64,000 nucleotides of DNA from JASLCR01 sp964407405. Its GTDB lineage: Bacteria; Patescibacteriota; Saccharimonadia; Saccharimonadales; Saccharimonadaceae. The stretch covers positions 1 through 64,000 of the forward strand of contig CAYOVH010000001.1 in NCBI GenBank assembly GCA_964407405.1. The letters are read 5' to 3'. Below the pieces are notes generated by a model. That model searched no databases, had not been told where the DNA came from, and saw only the letters and a program-made list of their open reading frames with translations. Numbering within the stretch: the stretch's first letter is position 1; every line of letters starts with the position of its first letter. Positions 42,581-50,184 of the stretch are shown piece by piece. A program made the translations under genes and the position numbers.

Positions 42581-43597
42581 ATGGACTCCGACAAAGAAAA
42601 ACCAGACGAAAAAGAAAACGAGCACACGCCGGCCGAGGAATCACAGGCACCGGCTGATGCGCTGAGTCGTACGCCAGAGGAGCTGGAAGAAGAGCAGGCG
42701 GCACAAGAGGCGGAGCACCCCAAGGCGCCTGAGCCTCAGGAAAAAAAGCTCTCGCCTATCCGACGCCTATTTCGGCGATTTAATGTCTACTTCCTACTCT
42801 TTGTGCTGATCATGGTGGTCGCCTGCGTCATCGTAGCCGTCAACTACCTCAATAGTCAGAAGCCGCCAAAAGAATCAACGATCGAGTCGCGATCGCTGAC
42901 AGAAGACGCGCTCAAACAGCTGTCAAATACCGACGTGTCGGTAGGCGATGCATCGCAGACATTCACCATACAGGGTAATGCCATTGTCACCGGCCAGACG
43001 CTGATGCGCGGCGATCTCAATGTAGCTGGTAATTTCCAGACTGGCGGATCGATCAAAGGACCGAGCATCACCATCTCTGGCAGCTCAAACCTGGGCGCAA
43101 CCCAGGCAAACAGCCTGCAAGTCGCCCAAGATGTCGCTATACAGGGTAATACCTCGATGCGAGACCTGAGCGTCAGCGGATCATCGACATTCAAAGGCGC
43201 TATGACTGCATCGCAAATCACTGCTTCCCGACTGATACTGAGCGGTAATGCCGTCCTCGAAGTACCAAACCACCTGGCATTTACCGGCCCAAGTCCGAGC
43301 CGGACGATCAACACCAGCGCTCTGGGAAGCGGCGGATCGGCCTCAGTCAATGGCTCTGATACGACCGGCACAGTAAATATCAATACAGGCAATAGCCCGG
43401 CAGCCGGCTGCTTTGTGCGCATCGCATTTCGACAGGCGTTTACCCGGCAGCCACACGTGATCATCAGCCCGATCGGCGCCGGCGCTGGCAGGACGAGCTA
43501 CTATGTGACGCGTGATACCAATGGCTTTAGCATCTGCGCCGCTACGCCGGCACCTGCTCATCAGGCATTTGGGTTTGATTATTTTGTCACTGGATGA
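42581..43597 (+). CDS. membrane-anchored stalk/fibre-like protein
   Basis: 338 residues from ATG 42581. Long acidic cytoplasmic start (EKPDEKENEHTPAEES, residues 1-70), one membrane helix (about 83-105), then a beta-helix-like repeat region with short strands (GNAIVTGQTLMRGDLNVAGN, then TISGSSNLGATQ and others) and a C-terminal head with AGCFVRIAFRQAF. The layout resembles phage tail-spike-type or polymer-forming repeats seen in many CPR surface proteins. Not recognised by name. Confidence 0.65.
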   Translation: MDSDKEKPDEKENEHTPAEESQAPADALSRTPEELEEEQAAQEAEHPKAPEPQEKKLSPIRRLFRRFNVYFLLFVLIMVVACVIVAVNYLNSQKPPKESTIESRSLTEDALKQLSNTDVSVGDASQTFTIQGNAIVTGQTLMRGDLNVAGNFQTGGSIKGPSITISGSSNLGATQANSLQVAQDVAIQGNTSMRDLSVSGSSTFKGAMTASQITASRLILSGNAVLEVPNHLAFTGPSPSRTINTSALGSGGSASVNGSDTTGTVNINTGNSPAAGCFVRIAFRQAFTRQPHVIISPIGAGAGRTSYYVTRDTNGFSICAATPAPAHQAFGFDYFVTG

Positions 43598-43628
43598 TCA
43601 GTCGGCATAGCCGATTCGTCGGTGAGTA

Positions 43629-43943
43629 TTAGACGTCCATAAATACGACGACACGGTCGGCTTTGACATGCATGAGAGCGCGGTGAATCTTGATGATTTT
43701 TTGATCGCCTTTGGTAGGCTGGATCGTCAAATTGCAGGGGACAAGCATGCAGAGAAAATTGCGGTGACGCGGCAAGATATCGAATGGCCCGGTAGCATTG
43801 ACGGCACTGACGCTATAGGCATCGCCCTCAAAGTAGACCTGAAACGGCGCATAGACTTTGACAGCCATCGTCGGCTTGCCACTAGGACTAGCGGCTACTT
43901 GCTCGGTTTCGCTTGCCTCTGGTTGCGGTGCTTTGTCGGCCAC
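43629..43943 (-). CDS. atpC: F1-like ATPase epsilon subunit, beta-sandwich only
   Basis: 104 residues from a GTG at 43943 that starts 1 base after the beta stop (AGGA 8 nt upstream). After a polar N-terminal extension of about 30 residues, residues 30-104 match the epsilon beta-sandwich (VYAPFQVYFEGDAYSVSAVN, FDILPRHRNFLCML). The C-terminal two-helix domain that inhibits ATP hydrolysis in ordinary epsilon is absent. Without it the motor may be constitutively active in hydrolysis. Confidence 0.8.
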   Translation of the reverse strand: MADKAPQPEASETEQVAASPSGKPTMAVKVYAPFQVYFEGDAYSVSAVNATGPFDILPRHRNFLCMLVPCNLTIQPTKGDQKIIKIHRALMHVKADRVVVFMDV

Positions 43944-43944
43944 G

Positions 43945-45420
43945 CTACTTTTCCTTTTTGGCAGGTTCTGCCTTCTCATCATCTGCTACGGAATCGTCAG
44001 ATGTGTCATCGCTCTCTTTGGGAGCTGTGCTGGCTGTAGCCGGAGCAGCCTCACCCACTGGCTTTTCCTCTTCTGTGACGCCGATGATCTCTTCGACGCC
44101 ATTCAGGGTATCTTCGCGAGTCATATGCTCGCCCGGTACACCAGTAACTTTTTCCATCACATTGAAGCGCTGTTTGAAGAATTCGATCAGCGCCTTGGCT
44201 TTGTTGTAATCGTCGCGGTCTTCAGCCGAGAGCTCTGACTCGCCAATGATAGCGATGATACCTTTGAGCGATTCGTATTTTTGCAAAATCGCTGTTGCGC
44301 GAGTCGCCAGATCATAATGCCGCTCGCCTACGACTTCGGGCGTGAGCAGACTGGATTTTGAGGCGAGGATATCAACCGCCGGGCGGATGCCTTGCGCTGC
44401 CACAGCACGCGAGAGCACAATAGTGCTGTCGAGCTCGTGCTGGATCATCTGGACAGCCGGGTCGGAAAGGTCATCTGCTGGGACATAGATCGTTTGAAGG
44501 GCAGTGATCGAGCCATTTTCGTTGCTGGCCAAACGATCCTGAAATGTCTTGACGTCGCTAAACACTGTCGGCTGGTAGCCGCCTTCGGCTGGAGTCTGGT
44601 CGATGATGGTCGAAACCTCATTTTTGGCCTGAATATAGCGATACATGTTGTCAGCAAAAAGCAGCACGTCTTTTTTCTGATCGTCGCGGAAATACTCAGC
44701 AAGCGTGATGGCAGCCAGGCCGATGAGCGAGCGCTGGACCGGATTTTCATTCATCTGGCCAAAAAACATAGCTGTGGTCTTGAGCAGATTATTGTCCTCT
44801 AGTGTCTTGTACAACTCGTGGCCCTCACGGATGCGCTCGCCGATACCGGCAAACATACTGATCGCGCCAGAACCTTCGGCAACGTTGTTGATGATTTCCA
44901 TCGTGAGCACCGTCTTGCCCACACCAGCACCACCGACGATACCGATCTTGCGGCCCTTTACAAACGGGGTAAAGAAATCGAGAACTTTGAGCCCTGTCTC
45001 AAGCACATCGTCGGAACGGCTCTCAAGACTGGTTTCTTGAAAGGCCGGTGAGAATATCGGGCGTTTTGGCATTTTGTCGAGCGTTGCATCGTCGAGTTGG
45101 GGTTTGCCGTCGATAGGGCGAGCCATAGCATCCCACACCCGGCCGATCATCGCATCGCCAACCGGAATCTCAAGACTGTGGCCGCTACGAGTGACCAGAT
45201 CGCCCTTTTGGATACTATAGTCACCGCCAATATTGAGACAAACGGCTGTATCGCCGTGCGCTAGGCTGCTGACGAGAAGCGGTGATTTTTGCTCGTTGTC
45301 GACATAGAGCATTTCGTTGAGATCCGGCATGTCGTCAATGAATTGAACTCTGATGACAATTCCCTTTAGACTGCGCACAACGCCTTTTTTGTAGGTTGCT
45401 TTTTTGCTACTCTTGCTCAT
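43945..45420 (-). CDS. atpD: F1-like ATPase beta subunit (divergent)
   Basis: 491 residues. P-loop GGAGVGKT at 163-170, GERIREG with catalytic Glu at 195, Walker B region LLFADNMYRYIQAKNEVS, and VPADDLSDPA. The DELSEED loop reads GESELSAEDRDDYNK, and a C-terminal Glu/Ala/Lys-rich tail of about 45 residues is extra. All residues for ATP hydrolysis look present, but the sequence differs from ordinary beta at many normally fixed sites (DNMYRYIQAKNEV for DNIFRFTQAGSEV). ATG overlaps the gamma stop. Confidence 0.93.
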   Translation of the reverse strand: MSKSSKKATYKKGVVRSLKGIVIRVQFIDDMPDLNEMLYVDNEQKSPLLVSSLAHGDTAVCLNIGGDYSIQKGDLVTRSGHSLEIPVGDAMIGRVWDAMARPIDGKPQLDDATLDKMPKRPIFSPAFQETSLESRSDDVLETGLKVLDFFTPFVKGRKIGIVGGAGVGKTVLTMEIINNVAEGSGAISMFAGIGERIREGHELYKTLEDNNLLKTTAMFFGQMNENPVQRSLIGLAAITLAEYFRDDQKKDVLLFADNMYRYIQAKNEVSTIIDQTPAEGGYQPTVFSDVKTFQDRLASNENGSITALQTIYVPADDLSDPAVQMIQHELDSTIVLSRAVAAQGIRPAVDILASKSSLLTPEVVGERHYDLATRATAILQKYESLKGIIAIIGESELSAEDRDDYNKAKALIEFFKQRFNVMEKVTGVPGEHMTREDTLNGVEEIIGVTEEEKPVGEAAPATASTAPKESDDTSDDSVADDEKAEPAKKEK

Positions 45421-46286
45421 ACTCCTGCCTCCGCTGCGCGCACTTTTTTGAGTCCGGCCAAACTTTCTTTTAGACGTGTATCGACTTGGGTGCGCTTGGC
45501 GCGATTGTATTCGATATGAAGCTCACTAGCGGTATCGATCGATCGCTCTTTGGCAGCCGACATAGCCTTGAAGCGGCTTGCAACCTGAGCCAGACGGCTA
45601 TCGTAAATAAACTGGGAAATCGTCAGACGCAGGATCGAATTCTCGAGATAGGCTGCCACTGCATAGGAGCTCGGCTCAAAAATATAGGTCTTTTCGGTGA
45701 CAAGATCGTCGCTGACCGTATCGAGATCGGCGACCCGGCCGCGGCTGGAGACCACCTCGCTCAGATCGACATCGCGAATCGCTTGCTCGGACAGTGAGAT
45801 GTAGTTTTGGTAGAATATCCGGCTACGGGCATATTTTCTGACGATGTCCATCAGTGGATCGACGTTGATGTAGTCTTTTTCTGGCAAGTCAAAGTAGTAG
45901 GTATAGTCGACGTGAGCTTGCTTGAGCTTGAGCGCACCGTGATGGCCAATAACCAATACGTCATTTTTTGTCTCATCGTAACGCTCGATGAATTTTCGGA
46001 CCAGACGCTGGTCGATGTCGCCGCTCAGTCCGCCCTTGGCCGTGATAAGGATCAACAGCTCTTTGTCGATCGGCTTTTCTTCGACCGTGCGGCCAAAATT
46101 GAAGAGCACATCGACACGCACTTGCTTGTAAATGTTCCAGACTTCATCAAAAAACTGATTGCTGATGAGCACTTTGTTTTTTGTCTTGGCGATCTGCATG
46201 CTACTCAGACTTTCGAGAGCCGATGTAAGACTCACAACAGAACGAACTGCGTTTTCTTCAGCTCTAATCTCTAGCGGACGCCTCAT
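45417..46286 (-). CDS. atpG: F1-like ATPase gamma subunit (rotor)
   Basis: 289 residues. The long N- and C-terminal helices of gamma are recognisable: start EENAVRSVVSLTSALESLSS and end ASRFKAMSAAKERSIDTASE, the family SRMxAMxxA motif. The middle Rossmann-like part is seen as ELLILITAKGGLSGDIDQRL. GGAGG lies 9 nt before the ATG. It would be the shaft that turns inside alpha3beta3 and should contact the c-like ring. Confidence 0.9.
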   Translation of the reverse strand: MRRPLEIRAEENAVRSVVSLTSALESLSSMQIAKTKNKVLISNQFFDEVWNIYKQVRVDVLFNFGRTVEEKPIDKELLILITAKGGLSGDIDQRLVRKFIERYDETKNDVLVIGHHGALKLKQAHVDYTYYFDLPEKDYINVDPLMDIVRKYARSRIFYQNYISLSEQAIRDVDLSEVVSSRGRVADLDTVSDDLVTEKTYIFEPSSYAVAAYLENSILRLTISQFIYDSRLAQVASRFKAMSAAKERSIDTASELHIEYNRAKRTQVDTRLKESLAGLKKVRAAEAGV

Positions 46287-46326
46287 AAGGTATGCCTCCG
46301 GCTACTTTTTTCCCTTACTTGCCGTA

Positions 46327-47880
46327 TCATTCTTTCTTCTCCTCGGCTGGAGCGTTGATTTCGGCAGCGGCACGGGCTGCTTCTTCGGCTTGGCGTTTCT
46401 TTTCGGTTTCAGCCTTGGCAGCTTTTTCGATCGCTGCACGCTTCACTTCGTCGATCGTCGTCACTTCGGCCTTTAGTGCTGCGCAAAGTTCATCGAAATT
46501 GCCGTTCATTTCATCGTCTTCTTTAAACTTTGCCGCGTAGTCGTGCACTTTTTCCTTTAACTTTTCGACATCGATAATCTCCTCCGGCAGGCTATCAAGC
46601 ACGATAGTCATGATGAATTGCTGCTCGGCGTAGTTATATATCTCGCCAATTGCCTGATTCATCAACTTGAAGAGGACCTTACCTTTGTCATAGTCAGCTT
46701 GTGCTTGCGGACTGAGCTCGGTACCAAAGTGTGCGTATTCTTCGGCGCTGCGATAGCCTGCTAGGGTGAGGTTGAGCTTGTCAGCCAATCCCTTTTGGCG
46801 CTTGTTTTGGCCAACACCACCGACACGCGTCACTGAGAGCGCCGTACTGACAGCCGGACGCATCGTGTCTTTAAAAATCTGACTATCCAAAATCCACTGA
46901 CCATCGGTGATCGACATGATATTGGTCGGTAGATACGCTGTGATATCGCCACCTGGCGCGTAGACAATAGGCAAGAGAGTTTGGCTGGCGTGATTTGCCT
47001 CGGTCTTGCCGCCGCGCTCAAGCAGAGACGAATGCGTGTAGAACATATCACCCGGATAGCTGTCGCGGCCAGGAGAGACACCAGCGATCAGCGAAATCTC
47101 ACGGTATGCCTGAGCATGCGCTGTCAGGTCGTCGTAAATTACCAGCGTGTCCATATTGCACTGATGCCAAAAATACTCGCCATGCGCCGCACCGACATAT
47201 GGCACTAGATAGGTGAGGATAAGCGACTCAAAGGAGTTGGTGACGACCACGATGGCTTTTTTGAGGGCATCGTTTTTCTCTAGGCTGCTCACAAGGTCTG
47301 CTACGTCGCGCTGACGCTTGGCGATCAGCACATATACCACCGTGATATCGGTATTCTTCTGATTGATTGCCACCTGTGCGGCGAGCGCTGTCTTGCCCAC
47401 TTTGCTATCGCCCAGCATCGCCATACGCTGACCGCGAGCCAAGCTATACTCAAGATCGAGGATCGTCACACCAGTCTCAACCGGTGTATCGAGCAGTTCG
47501 CGTTCGTAGAGCATCGGTGCACCGTGAAAGACATCCCATTCCTGGTCAGGAGTAATATCTCCCTTACCATCGATTGGCTCACCAAAAACATTGATGACAC
47601 GGCCGATGAAGTTTTTGCCTACCGGCGTCATAATGTCGCGCGACTCAATGACACAGACGGCACCAATATGGAGCGGGGTAGGATCAAGTTTCATCACAAT
47701 GACATGGTCTTCGAAAACTTCATGGACATAGCCGCGCGTATCATCTTCAAAACGCACCGTGGCATGGACATTTGTTGGCTGCAGCCCCTTGACGCTCACC
47801 ATGAACGAATCAATACCGACAATTTCGCCGACCGGATTGCCGTCTTCGACAAGTTTGCTAAACACCTTAGCCCCTTCCAC
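46327..47880 (-). CDS. atpA: F1-like ATPase alpha subunit (divergent)
   Basis: 517 residues from GTG 47880 (GGAGG 6 nt before), overlapping delta by 14 bases. N-terminal barrel, then P-loop GDSKVGKT at about 157-164 in place of the common GDRQTGKT, VSPGRDSYPGDMFYTHSSLLE, and the arginine-finger motif SVTRVGGVGQ. A charged Ala/Glu/Lys tail of about 35 residues is added at the C-terminus. These changes and the tails of alpha and beta mark a lineage apart from the housekeeping ATP synthase. Confidence 0.93.
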   Translation of the reverse strand: MEGAKVFSKLVEDGNPVGEIVGIDSFMVSVKGLQPTNVHATVRFEDDTRGYVHEVFEDHVIVMKLDPTPLHIGAVCVIESRDIMTPVGKNFIGRVINVFGEPIDGKGDITPDQEWDVFHGAPMLYERELLDTPVETGVTILDLEYSLARGQRMAMLGDSKVGKTALAAQVAINQKNTDITVVYVLIAKRQRDVADLVSSLEKNDALKKAIVVVTNSFESLILTYLVPYVGAAHGEYFWHQCNMDTLVIYDDLTAHAQAYREISLIAGVSPGRDSYPGDMFYTHSSLLERGGKTEANHASQTLLPIVYAPGGDITAYLPTNIMSITDGQWILDSQIFKDTMRPAVSTALSVTRVGGVGQNKRQKGLADKLNLTLAGYRSAEEYAHFGTELSPQAQADYDKGKVLFKLMNQAIGEIYNYAEQQFIMTIVLDSLPEEIIDVEKLKEKVHDYAAKFKEDDEMNGNFDELCAALKAEVTTIDEVKRAAIEKAAKAETEKKRQAEEAARAAAEINAPAEEKKE

Positions 47881-48388
47881 CGATTGCCTCCAATTCCTTG
47901 ACGAGTACCTCACGGCCCCCTGTCAGTTTGCCGCGCAGGCTGAGATCGTGGACGTGATTTGGCGTACGAATATAGACCCCGGCGATCAATGATGGCTGCA
48001 GGCCAACCGAAAGCACCGTATGCGGATGGATGGACGCACGCAACCATTCGACAATTCGCTCAAGACTGTCCGGATCGGCCTCAACAGCAAATGTCATGTG
48101 GATGGTCGGCAGCTTGTCTTTGAGCAGACTAACCTGCCTGATCAGCGAGGCTCGCTTGCGAGCATCGGTCAGCTTGAGATCATTGGCCGCCAAGAATGCG
48201 TCGAGCCGCTCGGAATGCGTCGATCGGGCAACGCGCTTTTTTGTCCCGGCCTTGGAGCGTACGGCAGCAGTCGTATATTCATTGTCGATGCGTTCAAGCT
48301 CGGAAACAAGCCGGGCGACATCAATCCGGCTGATAATATTCGGCGGAAGCACAAGATCGGTATAGGAAAGCGCCGCGGTGCCTGTCAT
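47867..48388 (-). CDS. atpH: F1-like ATPase delta subunit
   Basis: 173 residues. The N-terminal part is unlike typical delta, but the C-terminal HTVLSVGLQPSLIAGVYIRT and HDLSLRGKLTG match the conserved end (PSLIGGFVLRIGDKVID). Delta links the top of F1 to the peripheral stalk. The ATG overlaps the stop of the b-like gene (ATGA). Position in the operon supports the call. Confidence 0.82.
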   Translation of the reverse strand: MTGTAALSYTDLVLPPNIISRIDVARLVSELERIDNEYTTAAVRSKAGTKKRVARSTHSERLDAFLAANDLKLTDARKRASLIRQVSLLKDKLPTIHMTFAVEADPDSLERIVEWLRASIHPHTVLSVGLQPSLIAGVYIRTPNHVHDLSLRGKLTGGREVLVKELEAIGGRG

Positions 48389-49125
48389 AGCTTGATATCA
48401 TCCTCTAACGCTTGTTTGCTTGCTTCCATCTGCTTTATGATCGATGGCAGCTGAGCCTTGAGGTCAAACTGATCCCCTAGAGCACCGAGCAAATAGTGCT
48501 CGATAGTCCGCGCCATGTTGTTCTCAAAGGCCTTCATTATCATGTCTTTTTGCGCTTTGATCTGCTCATCCAGGCGTGTTTCGAGCTGCTCGTGCTGCGC
48601 TTGCAATGATTTGACCGACTCAGAGAACCACTGCAAGGCTAGCTGATGAGAATCTTTCATTTTGTTCATCTGGGCCTTGCTGTCATTGAAAATATCGTCA
48701 AGCACATGCTCATGATCGGCCAGACTCTTTTCGACCTCTCCAGCAAGCTCATGGTGGCGGGCCTGCAAGCCTTTGGCGCTTTCGGTGATGTCGGCCAATG
48801 CTTTGTCTTGTACATCTTTCATAGCGCTGGCTTGCTCGGATAACTGCGCCTCCACCTGGCGAGTGACATGATCTTTGAGCTCAACCTTGATCTCATCGAT
48901 AGCTCCATCAAGCCGTGCAGTGATGTGTCCTTTTAGCTCGGTGTTGATATCAGCAACGGTGCGCCGCAGCTCCTCTTTGAAATGCTCGCCATTTTCCCTC
49001 AAGACATTTTGAAAATACAATCGGGCGTGATTGCGCAACTCCTCTTTGAATGTTTCATCAAGAAATTGGCGCTCGCGCTCGGCCATTTCTTCATCGATCG
49101 ATTGTTTTTTTGCAAAAATTCCCAT
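48385..49125 (-). CDS. b-subunit-position coiled-coil protein without membrane helix
   Basis: 246 residues, almost entirely helical coiled coil (FKEELRNHARLYFQNVLREN, then ARLDGAIDEIKVELKDHVTRQ and on), Glu/Asp/Lys-rich. It has the position of atpF (between c and delta) but lacks the N-terminal membrane helix of a true b subunit, so it can only be a soluble stalk or adaptor. AAGGTGG lies 4 nt before the ATG. The family is not recognised beyond coiled coil; the b-like role is inferred from order alone. Confidence 0.7.
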   Translation of the reverse strand: MGIFAKKQSIDEEMAERERQFLDETFKEELRNHARLYFQNVLRENGEHFKEELRRTVADINTELKGHITARLDGAIDEIKVELKDHVTRQVEAQLSEQASAMKDVQDKALADITESAKGLQARHHELAGEVEKSLADHEHVLDDIFNDSKAQMNKMKDSHQLALQWFSESVKSLQAQHEQLETRLDEQIKAQKDMIMKAFENNMARTIEHYLLGALGDQFDLKAQLPSIIKQMEASKQALEDDIKL

Positions 49126-49146
49126 TATCCCACCTTGTCTAACTCA

Positions 49147-49983
49147 TCATAGCTTCAGTAATAAATATACCGCGAAAAGCCCAACAATTAAAATCAAAAA
49201 CGCGGTCAAAATGATTTCCAGCAAGGCGCGAAAGATCGATTTCTTTGACATCGGGTTGCGCCCGATCGAGACAATACTGTTGCGCACGCCAGAATACAGC
49301 ACGGCAATTGCCGCGACCAAACTAACTGCCGTGATCGCCAAGCTAAGGTAAATACGGATGGCGCTGACTTTTTTCTCGGCAATTGCTTGGCCGAGGCGCT
49401 CAAGGAATTTTGGTACATCAACCTTGGTGCTCTTGATGTTTGGATTGCGCGTGATATTGATCGTTACTGGCACCATGCCGAGCTTGACCGTGCTTGATAC
49501 GCCATCCGAATCTTTCAAAGTCTCTGTACCAAAGATCGGACCTTTGCCATCAAAAGACCCATTGGCCCGGCCAAATATGGTACTTTCTTTTGTGCCAGCC
49601 TTCATAGCGATGCCATCGAGTGATGACAGCGTCAGATAGTCACCAGAGGAAATTGCTCCGCCCTGTGTGCTGACAAGGACGTTGTAGGTACCCGAGACGG
49701 CCACGTACGTCTCATTCTTGAGAGCGCTATTTGATAGGGTTACCGACAATTGGCTGCGATCGACGGTTACGCCAAACATATTTTGGAGGTTGCTAACTGA
49801 GGCAGGCTTCACCGTTTTGCTGTCTTTGCCGCTCAGCTCAACAATCGTGCCATTATCCAGCTTCGTTTCGGCAGCATACCCCTGTACGCTACCACCGCCA
49901 TACTGTGCAGCGGCCACAGGCAAAGAAACGGTCATGCCGATCATGACAGCGATAAGGCCAAGAACAATTCGTGGTACTTTCAC
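49147..49983 (-). CDS. exported domain fused to an ATP-synthase c-subunit-like hairpin
   Basis: 278 residues. Signal peptide (residues 5-26), a beta-rich extracytoplasmic domain (27-205), then a two-helix hairpin: helix 1 about 209-230, a polar loop with SIVSIGRNPMSKKS (RNP at 242-244, the c-subunit RQP/RNP loop) and helix 2 about 255-276. It occupies the c position at the head of the operon. In ordinary c the ion-binding Asp/Glu lies 18 residues after the loop Pro; here that site is Phe, and the only acid is Glu256, six residues earlier. GTG start. If correct, the ring would carry exported domains. Confidence 0.75.
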   Translation of the reverse strand: MKVPRIVLGLIAVMIGMTVSLPVAAAQYGGGSVQGYAAETKLDNGTIVELSGKDSKTVKPASVSNLQNMFGVTVDRSQLSVTLSNSALKNETYVAVSGTYNVLVSTQGGAISSGDYLTLSSLDGIAMKAGTKESTIFGRANGSFDGKGPIFGTETLKDSDGVSSTVKLGMVPVTINITRNPNIKSTKVDVPKFLERLGQAIAEKKVSAIRIYLSLAITAVSLVAAIAVLYSGVRNSIVSIGRNPMSKKSIFRALLEIILTAFLILIVGLFAVYLLLKL

Positions 49984-50184
49984 TTTGTTTATTTACGCTC
50001 CCCGTTATGCGTCTTAGGCTCAGTATACCATAACCACTGTTGTCATTGGTGGAAAATCGATTGCTCATTTTACCCTGCTTATGCTAGAATCAATGTAAGC
50101 TTTGATGGGCCACCACACGTCTGAAGTGAAACAAATATTTTTCGCACTCTGACCAGTGTAAAAAATAAAGAAAAACACCAAAAA

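Noticed and set aside
43629..49983. Reading the F1-like operon as the normal cell ATP synthase
   Set aside because: The absence of subunit a, the signal-peptide fusion on the c-like protein, the missing membrane helix on the b-like protein and the divergent alpha/beta motifs argue against it, although a full genome is needed to settle it.
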